NCBI GenBank assembly: GCA_002433075.1
Contig: DJHM01000010.1
Location: 798-64,797, forward strand
DNA: 64,000 nt
Direction of reading: 5' to 3'
From: Latescibacteria bacterium UBA6620
Lineage (GTDB): Bacteria > Latescibacterota > UBA2968
The translations under genes were made by a program, and so were the position numbers. Positions 16,843 through 26,182 of this stretch are shown piece after piece. Numbering within the stretch: the stretch's first letter is position 1; the number at the start of each line of letters is the position of its first letter. The notes beneath the pieces were generated by a model that saw only the letters and a program-made list of their open reading frames with translations, was not told the DNA's origin and did no database searches.

Positions 16843-18390
16843 GTGAGTCAGCAGAGCACTGCGACGCCCGAATCGCAACTCATCGAGCAGAGGCTGAAGA
16901 AGCTCGAGCGGATTCGGGACATGGGGGTCGACCCCTACCCTTACCGATTCGAGCGGTCACATACGATGGACGCCCTCAGGGAGGACTTCGACCGACTCGC
17001 AGAGGAGGGCGACGAAGTCTCGGTCTGCGGTAGGCTCGTCGTTACCCGTGGCCACGGGAAGGCGGCCTTTGCGGATCTGAGAGACGGTTCGGGTCGTTTC
17101 CAAATCTACGTCAAACTCGATGTCGTGGGTGAGCGACTCTTCGACCTCTGGCGCTTGCTGGATATCGGCGATTTTGTAGGCGTCATGGGTCCGCTGTTTC
17201 TCACGCGTACCGGCGAAATGACCGTCGAGGTCCGTCAACTGGATCTCTTGAGTAAGGCGATTCGACCCCTCCCCGTTCCCAAAGAAGAAATGCGTGACGG
17301 AGAACGGGTGGTTCACGACGCTTTTGCCGATGTGGAGTTGCGCTACCGGCGCCGCTACGTCGACCTGGCCCTGAATCCGGACGTCCAGGATGTTTTCAGG
17401 AAACGAACAGCCATCGTTTCCGCGATTCGTCGATTTCTGGATGAGAAGGCGTTTCTAGAAGTCGAGACGCCCGCTCTGCAACCACTTTATGGTGGAGCTG
17501 CGGCCAGACCTTTTGTGACGCACCACAATGCTCTCGACATGCCGCTCTTCCTCCGCATCTCGGACGAACTGTATCTCAAGCGCCTGATCGTCGGGGGATT
17601 CGATCGGGTCTACGAAATCTGCAAGGATTTCCGTAATGAGGGGATCGACCGGACCCACAATCCGGAGTTTACGCTCCTCGAACTTTACCAAGCATATGCA
17701 GACTACGGCGACATGATGGCCATTGCCGAGGAGCTGGTGTCATCAGTTGCAAAAGAGGTGACGGGATCCTTCACGATCACCTACCAGGGCGAGGAAGTAG
17801 ACCTTACTCCTCCCTGGCGCCGACTCTCCATGCAGGAGGGGATCGCCCAATCGGCTCACATCGACATCTCCCAAGCCAGCGAAGACGATCTTCGTGCAGT
17901 CTGCGACCGGTACGAGGTCGACCTTGAGCCTGGCGCGACCCGGGGCAAGATGATCGACGAGATCTTCGATGCAGCGGTGGCGCCCACGCTCATTCAGCCG
18001 ACTTTCGTCACGGACTACCCCGTCGACATGTCACCCCTGGCCAAACGTCATCGCGATACGGAAGGTTTGACAGAAAGGTTCGAGCCTTTCGTGTGCGGGG
18101 CAGAAATCGGCAATGCGTTCTCCGAACTGAACGATCCAATCGATCAGCGGGACCGGTTCGATCAGCAGGCGGCTCTTCGTGAGGGGGGTGACTCGGAGGC
18201 CCACGTGATGGATGAGGACTACGTGAGAGCCATGGAGTACGGCATGCCGCCGACAGGCGGACTTGGAATCGGGATTGACCGGCTGGTAATGTTGCTGACC
18301 GATTCAGCCTCCATACGTGATGTGATTCTGTTCCCCCAGATGCGGCCCGAGGAGGGTGTGGACACCCCGGCAGACGCGGTGGAAATCTGA
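16843..18390 (+). CDS. lysS: Lysyl-tRNA synthetase (class II)
   Basis: 515-aa class II synthetase charging tRNA-Lys. An N-terminal OB-fold anticodon domain (VSVCGRLVVTRGHGKAAFADL) precedes the catalytic core. Motif 1 is in FLEVETPALQPLYGGAAARPF, motif 2 in YEICKDFRNEGIDRTHNPEFT, motif 3 in GGLGIGIDRLVMLLTD. GTG start at 16843; the leader holds a strong promoter. It heads the run lysS-lolD-mcsA-mcsB-clpC. The gene directly after lysS in the usual diderm order is lolC/lolE, which is missing here. Confidence 0.97.
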   Translation: MSQQSTATPESQLIEQRLKKLERIRDMGVDPYPYRFERSHTMDALREDFDRLAEEGDEVSVCGRLVVTRGHGKAAFADLRDGSGRFQIYVKLDVVGERLFDLWRLLDIGDFVGVMGPLFLTRTGEMTVEVRQLDLLSKAIRPLPVPKEEMRDGERVVHDAFADVELRYRRRYVDLALNPDVQDVFRKRTAIVSAIRRFLDEKAFLEVETPALQPLYGGAAARPFVTHHNALDMPLFLRISDELYLKRLIVGGFDRVYEICKDFRNEGIDRTHNPEFTLLELYQAYADYGDMMAIAEELVSSVAKEVTGSFTITYQGEEVDLTPPWRRLSMQEGIAQSAHIDISQASEDDLRAVCDRYEVDLEPGATRGKMIDEIFDAAVAPTLIQPTFVTDYPVDMSPLAKRHRDTEGLTERFEPFVCGAEIGNAFSELNDPIDQRDRFDQQAALREGGDSEAHVMDEDYVRAMEYGMPPTGGLGIGIDRLVMLLTDSASIRDVILFPQMRPEEGVDTPADAVEI

Positions 18391-18409
18391 GAGTCGTGGG
18401 GCTTCCGGC

Positions 18410-19078
18410 GTGATTTCAGCACGCGGGCTCTGTAAGCGATTTCACGTCGGGGAGAGCGTGATCGAGGTTTTGAGGGGAGCCGACCTCGATGTAGCCCAGG
18501 GGGAAATAGTCGCGATCGTGGGGCCGTCGGGTGTTGGGAAGAGCACGCTCCTACACCTGTTGGGCGGTCTGGACAGGCCCGACAGCGGGTCTGTCACAAT
18601 TGCTTCAACGGCCCTATTGGATTTGAACGATCGCGAGCTCGCGAACTTTCGGAATCGTCACATCGGGTTTGTGTTCCAGTTTCACCACTTACTCGCCGAA
18701 TTCACCGCCGTCGAAAATGTGATGATGCCACTGCTGATTCGAGACCTTCCCAGGGGGGGCGCCCACGATAAGGCGCAGGCGCTTTTGGAAGAGCTCGGGC
18801 TGGACGATCGGAGTTCGCATCTCCCATCTGAACTGTCGGGGGGCGAGCGGCAACGGGTTGCCTTCGCTCGTGCCCTGGTGGCAGAACCCACGGTGATTCT
18901 GGCCGACGAGCCTTCTGGAAATCTCGATGGAGAACGGAGCGAAGCGCTTCACAACGCGATGATCACCTATGCGAGAGGTCGCGGCCAGACCTTTGTGGTG
19001 GTGACCCACGATTCTACGTTGGCATCCAGGGCCGATCGCGTGGTTCGTCTGGAGGGGGGGCTGCTGGGCCCGGAGTGA
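18410..19078 (+). CDS. lolD: Lipoprotein-releasing ABC transporter ATPase LolD
   Basis: 222-aa ABC ATPase of the LolD/MacB-ATPase group. Walker A GPSGVGKSTL, Q-loop FVFQFHHLL followed by EFTAVENVMMP (the classic LolD lead-in), signature LSGGERQRVAFARAL, Walker B VILADEPSGNLD, H-loop VVTHD. Start GTG at 18410, chosen because the family begins right before the first strand; in-frame codons further up overlap lysS and add a non-homologous tail. Neighbour lysS and nearby lolA/bamA support LolD, but the LolC/E permease is not adjacent, so its membrane partner must be encoded elsewhere. A FtsE- or MacB-type ATPase is a less likely reading. Confidence 0.88.
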   Translation: MISARGLCKRFHVGESVIEVLRGADLDVAQGEIVAIVGPSGVGKSTLLHLLGGLDRPDSGSVTIASTALLDLNDRELANFRNRHIGFVFQFHHLLAEFTAVENVMMPLLIRDLPRGGAHDKAQALLEELGLDDRSSHLPSELSGGERQRVAFARALVAEPTVILADEPSGNLDGERSEALHNAMITYARGRGQTFVVVTHDSTLASRADRVVRLEGGLLGPE

Positions 19079-19079
19079 A

Positions 19080-19526
19080 ATGACCTGTCAGAATTGCCAG
19101 GCACACGAAGCGACCGTCGTGATCACGAAGGTCGTGGGTGAGGATCACAAGATCACCCATCTCTGTCCGGAGTGTGCGTCGACGCTGAACGGGGCCGGCG
19201 GCGTGGCGATCGCGATCAAGACGATGACACAGGGGCAGAAGGCGCCCGCCGTCTCGTGCCCCTCGTGTGGCAAGAGCTTCGCCGACTTTCAGAATAGCGG
19301 CCTGTTCGGGTGCGCGCAATGCTATGAGGCATTCGGGCCACACCTCGACCGCCTGTTTCATCGCGTTCAGGGTGTCGGAGACCACAGCCCAGTTGTGGCT
19401 GCTCCTGACCTGGAAGATCTGCAACGTGCGCTCACGGAGGCGGTCAAGCAGGAAGCATTCGAGGAAGCGGCAGAACTACGGGATCGGATGCGTAGGGCGC
19501 TTCACGCGGGAACAGCGAATACTTGA
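19080..19526 (+). CDS. mcsA: McsA-like zinc protein, activator of arginine kinase
   Basis: 148-aa protein with four paired cysteine motifs, C3xxC6, C29xxC32, C60xxC63 and C78xxC81, followed by a C-terminal UVR motif (QEAFEEAAELRDRMRR, about 124-138). This is the McsA architecture: the zinc part binds and activates the arginine kinase McsB, the UVR part contacts ClpC or itself. It begins one base after lolD and its stop overlaps the TTG of mcsB by 4 nt, so the pair is translationally coupled. CtsR, the usual first gene of the firmicute operon, is absent. Confidence 0.93.
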   Translation: MTCQNCQAHEATVVITKVVGEDHKITHLCPECASTLNGAGGVAIAIKTMTQGQKAPAVSCPSCGKSFADFQNSGLFGCAQCYEAFGPHLDRLFHRVQGVGDHSPVVAAPDLEDLQRALTEAVKQEAFEEAAELRDRMRRALHAGTANT

Positions 19527-20557
19527 CGTTCAAGGATCTGGCGGGAGACACCGCCACCTGGCTCGACGGGTCCGGACAGTCCGCAACTGTGGTGGTCAGC
19601 AGTCGGGTCCGGTTGGCTCGGAATTTAGATCAGATTCCGTTCACAAACCGGGCCACGGAGGCCGAGCAGCAGGCTGTGGTCGATGCCGTGGCGTCTGCGC
19701 CGTCTCCTTCGATGGTGTTTTTCCGAACCACGGACTTGACCGAATTAGAACGGCAGCTGCTGGTGGAGCGACATCTGATCAGCCCCGCATTGGCCGAAGA
19801 GAAGGGGGCGCGTGGCGTCTTGGTAGAACCGGGTGAATGCCTCAGCGTGATGGTAAATGAGGAAGATCACCTTCGAATTCAGTCTATTCTCTCAGGATTC
19901 CAGCCGGACGAGGCCTGGGTTGCCGCTCGGAAGCTGGAAGCAGGCTTGGCCGATAGACTGAAGTTCGCCGAATCAGACCGGTGGGGTTATCTTACAGCGT
20001 GCGCAACGAACGCTGGGACCGGGTTGAGGGCGTCGGTGTTGATTCACCTGCCGGGGCTCGTGCTGACCCGTGAAATGGATCGGGTTATCCGGGGTGTGGC
20101 CCAAATGGGGTTCGTGGTGCGCGGCATCTATGGCGAGGGCACGGCCTCGGCCGGGAACCTCTATCAGATTTCCAACCAGCTTACGATGGGCAAGGCCGAA
20201 GAGGCCCTGCTGAACGACCTGCGGAGTGTGGTCGATGAGTTGATCGCCTGTGAGATCAACGCCCGCGAAACCCTCCTCCGTGAGGCGGAAACACAGATCG
20301 AAGACAAGGTGGGGCGTGCCCTCGGAATCCTGCGTAACGCCCGTTTGCTAACGTCGCAGGAACTGATGAATTTCTCCTCCGCGCTTCGTCTGGGCATCGA
20401 CCTGAAGATGGCGGATGACGTGGACCTGGCCTCGTTGAATCGTCTGATGGTCGAGTCCAAGCCATCCCATTTACAGTTCAGGGCAGGCCGATCCCTTTCC
20501 CCCGTCGAGCGGGACGTCCTGAGGGCTGAGCGGGTTAGATCGCAGCTTGTAGCATGA
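19523..20557 (+). CDS. mcsB: Protein arginine kinase McsB
   Basis: 344-aa member of the phosphagen-kinase fold that phosphorylates arginine side chains of damaged proteins, tagging them for ClpC-ClpP. Conserved blocks: VVVSSRVRLARNLDQIPF, the NEEDHLRIQ substrate loop, LTACATNAGTGLRASVLIHLP, and the nucleotide loop around VVRGIYGEGTASAGNLYQIS. Length matches Bacillus and Geobacillus McsB (about 350-360) and there is no animal-type N-terminal phosphagen domain. TTG start overlaps mcsA. ClpC follows 100 nt later. Whether the pArg-binding pocket residues are all kept was not checked by alignment. Confidence 0.93.
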   Translation: MTFKDLAGDTATWLDGSGQSATVVVSSRVRLARNLDQIPFTNRATEAEQQAVVDAVASAPSPSMVFFRTTDLTELERQLLVERHLISPALAEEKGARGVLVEPGECLSVMVNEEDHLRIQSILSGFQPDEAWVAARKLEAGLADRLKFAESDRWGYLTACATNAGTGLRASVLIHLPGLVLTREMDRVIRGVAQMGFVVRGIYGEGTASAGNLYQISNQLTMGKAEEALLNDLRSVVDELIACEINARETLLREAETQIEDKVGRALGILRNARLLTSQELMNFSSALRLGIDLKMADDVDLASLNRLMVESKPSHLQFRAGRSLSPVERDVLRAERVRSQLVA

Positions 20558-20657
20558 TGACTGAGCCGCATCTTGAAGATCGAGAGAAAATCGGGGATTA
20601 TTCGAGGTGGGTCGATTTGACGGCCTCTAAATGGTTTGTCCGAAGAGGAGTCGTACG

Positions 20658-23114
20658 ATGAACAACATGTTCTCAGACCGTGTGAAGCGAATTATGCAGC
20701 TGGCCCGTGAGGAAGCCGCTCGTCTCGGCCACAATTACATCGGGACGGAGCATCTTCTGCTGGGAATCATTCGCGAGGGGAAGGGCTCGGCGACCACCGT
20801 TCTGCAGAACTTGGGTCTCAACCTGGAGAACATCAAACAATCCATTGACGACTATGTGGCCTCGTCGGGCGGATCGATGACGATGGGCGAAGTGCCCTTC
20901 ACGCCGCGGGCAAAACAGATCCTCGAAATTGCGGCGAACGAAGCCAAGGAAATGAAGAGCCAGTTCGTGAAGACCTGTCACCTCCTGCTGGCGCTTTTGA
21001 AAGACAAGGATGGGGTCGCTGCGCAGATCCTATCCGCGTTCGGGGTCGATCACAAAACGGCGAAAGAAGAGGTGATCGCCGTGCTGCAAGGCAAGCCGAC
21101 CGGGAAAAGAGAAAAGAAAAAGAGCAAGACACCGTTCCTCGATCACTTTGGACGGGATCTTACCGAGCTTGCGAAGCAAGGCAAGCTGGACCCGGTCATC
21201 GGACGAAACGACGAAATCGAACGTGTGTCCCAGGTGCTCAGTCGCCGCAAGAAGAACAACCCGGTTCTGATCGGAGAGCCAGGGGTCGGCAAGACATCGA
21301 TTGTGGAAGGGCTTGCCCAGCGTATCGTCGAACGTCGTGTCCCGCAGGTGTTGGCCGACAAACGTGTGGTGACTCTCGACATGGGTGGCATCGTGGCCGG
21401 TACGAAGTATCGGGGACAGTTCGAGGAGCGCATCAAGGCGGTCATGAATGAGCTTCAGCAGAGTACCGACGTTGTGATCTTTATCGATGAGCTTCACACG
21501 ATTGTCGGTGCCGGCTCGGCCGAGGGAACTCTGGATGCCTCGAACATGTTCAAGCCCGCGCTTTCGCGGGGTGAGTTGCAGTGTATCGGTGCGACCACGC
21601 TCGACGAGTACAGGAAACACATCGAGAAAGACGGAGCCCTTGAGCGACGCTTTCAGACGATTCTGGTGGACGCCCCCTCACCTGAGGATACGATCGAAAT
21701 CCTCAAGGGGCTCAAGACGAGCTATGAAGTGCACCACAAGGTTCAGTATACAGAGGCGGCGATCGAAGCATCGGTCCGGCTGGCCGACCGCTACATCACA
21801 GACCGACACCTGCCCGACAAGGCCATCGACGTAATCGATGAGACCGGGTCGAGGGTGCGACTTGCCCGACTGAATCCGCCTGAAGAGATTAAAGAACTCG
21901 AGTTGGAAATCGAGAAAATCACCCGCGACAAGGATACGGCTGCCGACAAGCAACAATTCGAAGAAGCGGCCAAACTGCGCGATCAGGAGCGATCGAAAAA
22001 AGCTCTTCTGGAAGACAAGCGGAAGACGTGGGACCGTAAGGTCAAGGACGAAGTGGTCGAGGTGGACGAGGAGAAAATCGCTGAGGTCATCGCGAGCATG
22101 ACGGGTATCCCCGTATTCCGTCTGGCTGAGGCCGAATCGGAAAAACTTCTGCGAATGGAGGACGAGCTCAAGGAGCAGGTCGTCGGCCAGGAGGAGGCGC
22201 TCAAGACCGTGTGTCGCTCGATTCGCAGGACCCGGGCGGGTCTAAAGGATCCAAACCGCCCGATCGGAACGTTCATGTTCTTGGGACCTACCGGCATCGG
22301 GAAGACCCACCTTGCACAGTCGCTGGCACGATATCTGTTCGACGATGACGATGCACTGATCACGGTTGACATGTCAGATTACATGGAGAAATTCGCGATT
22401 TCGAGGCTTGTTGGAGCGCCTCCGGGCTACATTGGTTACGAGGAGGGGGGCCAGCTTACGGAGAAGGTGCGTCGCCGACCTTATTCGGTCGTGTTACTTG
22501 ATGAAATCGAAAAAGCGCATCCGGATGTCTTCAATCTATTGCTCCAACTGCTGGACGAGGGGCGTTTGACCGATAGTTTCGGTCGGAAGGTCAACTTCAA
22601 GAACACGATCCTCATCATGACCTCGAACCTGGGGACGAAGGATATCGCGAAATCAGGAGGCCTGGGTTTCCAGGCATCCGACAAGAAGTCGCTAAAGGAA
22701 CGGATGGAGCAGCGCATCAACGAAGAGGTTAAGAAGGCCTTCAGCCCTGAATTCATCAACCGACTGGATGAAACGGTCATTTTCAACCCGCTCGATCGCA
22801 AAGACATCATACAGATCGTCGATATCATGCTTGTAGCGGTGCTGGAGCGGGTCGAAGAACGTGGCATGTCTCTAAGCCTGACCCCCGGCGCAAAAGCGCT
22901 TGTGGCGGAGAAGGGCTTTGACCCCACTTACGGTGCAAGACAACTCAAACGCACGATCCAGAAGCTGGTAGAAGACCCTCTGGCTGAAGAAATCCTGATG
23001 GGCCGGTTCCGTGAGGGCAGCAAGATCCGGATTTCGAAAAAGGGCAAGAACCTCCACTTCAGCGATGAAACCGCTGACGTAGATGCAGAAGTGGTAGATC
23101 GGGATAAGGTCTGA
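20658..23114 (+). CDS. clpC: ATP-dependent protease unfoldase ClpC
   Basis: 818-aa Hsp100 unfoldase. Domains in order: two Clp-N repeats (1-150), AAA1 with Walker A GEPGVGKTSI (about 206-215), a middle domain with a UVR motif DKQQFEEAAKLRDQE (about 429-443), AAA2 with Walker A GPTGIGKTHL (about 540), and a ClpP-docking loop with LGF in GGLGFQ (about 667). This is ClpC and not ClpA or ClpB: short M-domain with UVR and an [LIV]GF loop. ATG at 20658 has GAGGAG upstream. Its place behind mcsA-mcsB predicts that it degrades arginine-phosphorylated proteins; ClpP is not in the window. A strong terminator follows. Confidence 0.96.
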   Translation: MNNMFSDRVKRIMQLAREEAARLGHNYIGTEHLLLGIIREGKGSATTVLQNLGLNLENIKQSIDDYVASSGGSMTMGEVPFTPRAKQILEIAANEAKEMKSQFVKTCHLLLALLKDKDGVAAQILSAFGVDHKTAKEEVIAVLQGKPTGKREKKKSKTPFLDHFGRDLTELAKQGKLDPVIGRNDEIERVSQVLSRRKKNNPVLIGEPGVGKTSIVEGLAQRIVERRVPQVLADKRVVTLDMGGIVAGTKYRGQFEERIKAVMNELQQSTDVVIFIDELHTIVGAGSAEGTLDASNMFKPALSRGELQCIGATTLDEYRKHIEKDGALERRFQTILVDAPSPEDTIEILKGLKTSYEVHHKVQYTEAAIEASVRLADRYITDRHLPDKAIDVIDETGSRVRLARLNPPEEIKELELEIEKITRDKDTAADKQQFEEAAKLRDQERSKKALLEDKRKTWDRKVKDEVVEVDEEKIAEVIASMTGIPVFRLAEAESEKLLRMEDELKEQVVGQEEALKTVCRSIRRTRAGLKDPNRPIGTFMFLGPTGIGKTHLAQSLARYLFDDDDALITVDMSDYMEKFAISRLVGAPPGYIGYEEGGQLTEKVRRRPYSVVLLDEIEKAHPDVFNLLLQLLDEGRLTDSFGRKVNFKNTILIMTSNLGTKDIAKSGGLGFQASDKKSLKERMEQRINEEVKKAFSPEFINRLDETVIFNPLDRKDIIQIVDIMLVAVLERVEERGMSLSLTPGAKALVAEKGFDPTYGARQLKRTIQKLVEDPLAEEILMGRFREGSKIRISKKGKNLHFSDETADVDAEVVDRDKV

Positions 23115-23138
23115 TCTACTTTCTGTGAGTCGAATTCG

Positions 23139-23171
23139 ACGGGCCCGGTGACCGTTCTCCGGGCCCGTTTT
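23139..23171 (+). terminator. Intrinsic terminator after clpC
   Basis: Perfect 10-bp stem ACGGGCCCGG / CCGGGCCCGT with a 10-nt loop, followed by TTTT. It separates the lysS-to-clpC run from bamA. Confidence 0.85.
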
Positions 23172-23252
23172 CCGTGACGTTCACGCGGGGACCTTTTGGC
23201 AGGCCGTGCGTATTCCGAAATAAGTGAATTCAAACGTCGGCCGCGAGTATGT

Positions 23253-25553
23253 ATGACCCAACGTAACACGATGATTATCGCTTTGCTGTCTGTGTTTCTG
23301 GTGAGTTCGTCCGCCCGGGGACAGACAGAAGCCCCGCCACGCCCTTTGATCAAGGAGATTCGTGTCGAGGGCAACGATATCACTGAGGCATCGCTGGTTC
23401 GATTCCAAAGCGGGCTCGATATCGACCAGCGTCTGCAGCCCGACCATCCGGCGACCGCAATCCGAAATCTGTTCAGCGTTGGGTTGTTCGAGCACATCAA
23501 GGTGTTCGTGGAGGAGGCCGATGGGGGAGTGGCCGTGATTTTCGCCATTCGGGAATACCCTCGGCTTGGAGAAGTCGAGTTCGAGGGCAACAAGGCCATC
23601 AAGGACAAGAATCTTCGGAAAACGGCCGGATTCATTCGAGGCGAAGTGCTTCGGCCTCAGGCGAGGGTTCGGGCCGAACAGGCCATCCGGGACGCGTATC
23701 ACGAAAAGGGCCACAATCTCGTTCAGGTGTCTGCCGAGATCGGTCGAACGGACGACGAGGGGCGTGTCCCTCTTACCTTTCGTATCAAGGAAGGGCCCAA
23801 GGTCAACCTGAAGAGGATCACGTTCAAGGGGAACGAGACGTTCTCCAACCGAAAACTTCGCAAGCAGATGAAAGAGACCAAACAGGACGGCTGGTGGTTC
23901 GGGGGAGGCAAGTACGATGCCGACCTCTACGATGAAGACAAGGAGAAGGTTCTCGCATTCTACCGGGAGAACGGCTACAGACAGGCACGGGTCGTCAGCG
24001 ACAGCCTCTATTTTGATGCGGAGGGGCGTGACCTGTTCATCGACATCCGGATAGAAGAGGGGCCCCTGTTCAAGGTCGGGGATGTAACCTGGGAGGGGAA
24101 CGAGAGTCTGCCTGACTTTGTGTTCGACGAATTGATCGTTTCGAAAGAGGGGGATGTCTACAGCACCGAGCGAATCGATAAATCCCTCGAGGAAGTGCGC
24201 AACGCATACATGAACATCGGCTACATCGGTGCCTTCGTTTCCAGGAAAGAAAAGCCTGCGGGCGACAACGTTGTCGATCTCCACTATTCAGTGATCGAAA
24301 ATGATCCCTGGACGGTCCGGGAAGTGGTCATCGCCGGAAACACGAAGACAAAGGATCGTGTGATCCGCCGGGAGCTCTGGATCCAGCCGGGTGACACCTT
24401 CCAGCGTTCCAAAGTCGAGCGGAGCGTCCGGAACCTGATGCAGTTGAACTTCTTCAACAACGTGGAACCGGACATCAGCACAAACGAAGCTACGTCCGAG
24501 ATCGATCTGATCGTTTCGGTGGAGGAGAAGCAGACAGGTACAGCCTCGATCGGGGCTGGTTTCAGCGAGCAGGACGGCCTGGTGGGAACCCTCGGTCTTC
24601 AGATCCCCAATTTCCTTGGAAACGGACAGCTCCTCAATTTTCAATGGGAATTCGGTTCCCAGAGGGAGACTTTCATCCTGGGGTTCACGGAACCCTGGAT
24701 GTTCAACACACCGACGAGTCTATCGGGGCAGCTGTTCCGTACGACCCAGAGGTTCTTCGCGGATTTCGACCAGCGCAGCCAGGGTGGATCCGTCAGGGTC
24801 GGTCGCCGTCTGTCGTGGCCTGACTTTTCGAACGTCTCGGTTGGCTACAGTCTTTCAGAAGTCTCCTTCATCAACTTCCGCGATTCCACCCGAATCGGAG
24901 ATCCAGCACTCCGTGACAACGTGACGAGCGCGGTTTCCTTCTCGTTCTCTCGGGACAGCCGCGATCTTCCGACCTTTGCGACTACGGGGACCATCTTCAG
25001 TTATCGTCCAGAAGTGGCGGGCGGGATCTTCGGCGGGAACGTCAACTTTCACAAACATGACTTCACGACCAGCTTCCATTTTCCTTTGTTCTGGAAAACG
25101 GCCATTAGTTTGAAGACAACGCTGGGCATGGTGATCGGGTACGGCACTCAGCCCATTCCATTCAGCGAACTCTACACCCCGGGTGGGGTGTCGCTTTTCG
25201 ACAGGACCATGCTGAGAGGCTACGAGGACCAGTCTATCGGCCCGCTGAATTCCGCTGGCGTACCGATCGGAGGAACTTCACAGCTTCTGTTCAATGCGGA
25301 GATCAGCATTCCTCTGGCGGAGAATCAGTTTTACGCTCTGCTCTTCGCCGATGCCGGAAATGCGTGGGACGACCACTCCAAGATCAGTATGCTGGACGTG
25401 AAGCGATCGGTTGGGTTCGGGATCCGTATCGTTGCCCCGCTCCTGGGCATTATGGGCTTTGATTTCGGCTGGGGTTTCGACAGAAGAGACCTGGCAGGGA
25501 ACAAGCTGCCCACTCAGATGTTGACACATTTTCAATTTGGACCCCAATTCTAG
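23253..25553 (+). CDS. bamA: Outer-membrane protein assembly factor BamA
   Basis: 766-aa Omp85 protein that folds beta-barrels into the outer membrane. Signal peptide about residues 1-25 (MIIALLSVFLVSSSARG). Five POTRA domains follow (starts near LIKEIRVEGND, PRLGEVEFEGNK, VNLKRITFKGNE, FKVGDVTWEGNES, WTVREVVIAGNT). The 16-strand barrel has the conserved lid-lock loop RGYEDQSIGPL and the C-terminal beta-signal ending QFGPQF. ATG 23253 is the first start that gives a sensible signal peptide; ATG 23271 is the alternative. Skp and fabZ follow in the canonical order, but lpxD between them is absent. Confidence 0.96.
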   Translation: MTQRNTMIIALLSVFLVSSSARGQTEAPPRPLIKEIRVEGNDITEASLVRFQSGLDIDQRLQPDHPATAIRNLFSVGLFEHIKVFVEEADGGVAVIFAIREYPRLGEVEFEGNKAIKDKNLRKTAGFIRGEVLRPQARVRAEQAIRDAYHEKGHNLVQVSAEIGRTDDEGRVPLTFRIKEGPKVNLKRITFKGNETFSNRKLRKQMKETKQDGWWFGGGKYDADLYDEDKEKVLAFYRENGYRQARVVSDSLYFDAEGRDLFIDIRIEEGPLFKVGDVTWEGNESLPDFVFDELIVSKEGDVYSTERIDKSLEEVRNAYMNIGYIGAFVSRKEKPAGDNVVDLHYSVIENDPWTVREVVIAGNTKTKDRVIRRELWIQPGDTFQRSKVERSVRNLMQLNFFNNVEPDISTNEATSEIDLIVSVEEKQTGTASIGAGFSEQDGLVGTLGLQIPNFLGNGQLLNFQWEFGSQRETFILGFTEPWMFNTPTSLSGQLFRTTQRFFADFDQRSQGGSVRVGRRLSWPDFSNVSVGYSLSEVSFINFRDSTRIGDPALRDNVTSAVSFSFSRDSRDLPTFATTGTIFSYRPEVAGGIFGGNVNFHKHDFTTSFHFPLFWKTAISLKTTLGMVIGYGTQPIPFSELYTPGGVSLFDRTMLRGYEDQSIGPLNSAGVPIGGTSQLLFNAEISIPLAENQFYALLFADAGNAWDDHSKISMLDVKRSVGFGIRIVAPLLGIMGFDFGWGFDRRDLAGNKLPTQMLTHFQFGPQF

Positions 25554-25624
25554 TCTCGATGAGCACTGCCTGATGCCCAAAGGTCGAGCCTGACAGGGTT
25601 CGGACGTCCTTACAGGAGAATGCT

Positions 25625-26182
25625 ATGCACAAGACAGTCACAAAGATTCTGATCGCAATTTGCCTGCTGATAGGCGGGGCCTCGGCCCAGAAGATCGCCT
25701 ATATCGACGCGGATGCTATCACGACGAACTTCCAAAAATTCCAGGATGCGCAGAAAGAGGCTCAGCGATTCGAGGAGGAGTTGACCCGGGAGTTCAGGAA
25801 GGCCCAGAATGAGCTGGAAGGGATGAAGGACAGTTTTGAACGGCAGGTCCTGCTCATGAGCGAGCAGCGGAAGAAGGAAGAGCAGCAGTCGATTCAGAAG
25901 AAGGAAGTTGAACTTCAGCAGTTTCTCGAGGAGGTCAGCGGTCAAGGCGGAAAGCTACAGCGCAAGACGCAAGAGCTGCTTCAGCCGATCATCGGTCAGG
26001 TCAACGAGGTCATTGCGGAGGTCGCGAAAGACAAAGGGTACGACTTTGTTCTGAACACAGCTGCACTGGCTTTCGCTGATGAGAACCACAACCTCACGCA
26101 GTTCGTCCTGAAAGCCCTCGAGGAGGCAACGAAGGAAGAGCTGGAGCGGCAGACCGGAGGGACCCCACGAACGGGTCGATAA
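25625..26182 (+). CDS. skp: Periplasmic chaperone Skp/OmpH
   Basis: 185-aa periplasmic protein with a cleavable signal (ILIAICLLIGGASA) and a strand KIAYIDADAITTNFQ. A long coiled-coil follows (about 40-125, rich in Glu/Gln/Lys: EAQRFEEELTREFRKAQNEL), then strand pairs including KGYDFVLNTAALAFADENHNLT. That is the Skp trimer 'jellyfish' design, holding unfolded outer-membrane proteins for BamA just upstream. An AGGAGAATGCT Shine-Dalgarno/ATG context supports the start. Its TAA abuts the GTG of fabZ. Confidence 0.92.
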   Translation: MHKTVTKILIAICLLIGGASAQKIAYIDADAITTNFQKFQDAQKEAQRFEEELTREFRKAQNELEGMKDSFERQVLLMSEQRKKEEQQSIQKKEVELQQFLEEVSGQGGKLQRKTQELLQPIIGQVNEVIAEVAKDKGYDFVLNTAALAFADENHNLTQFVLKALEEATKEELERQTGGTPRTGR

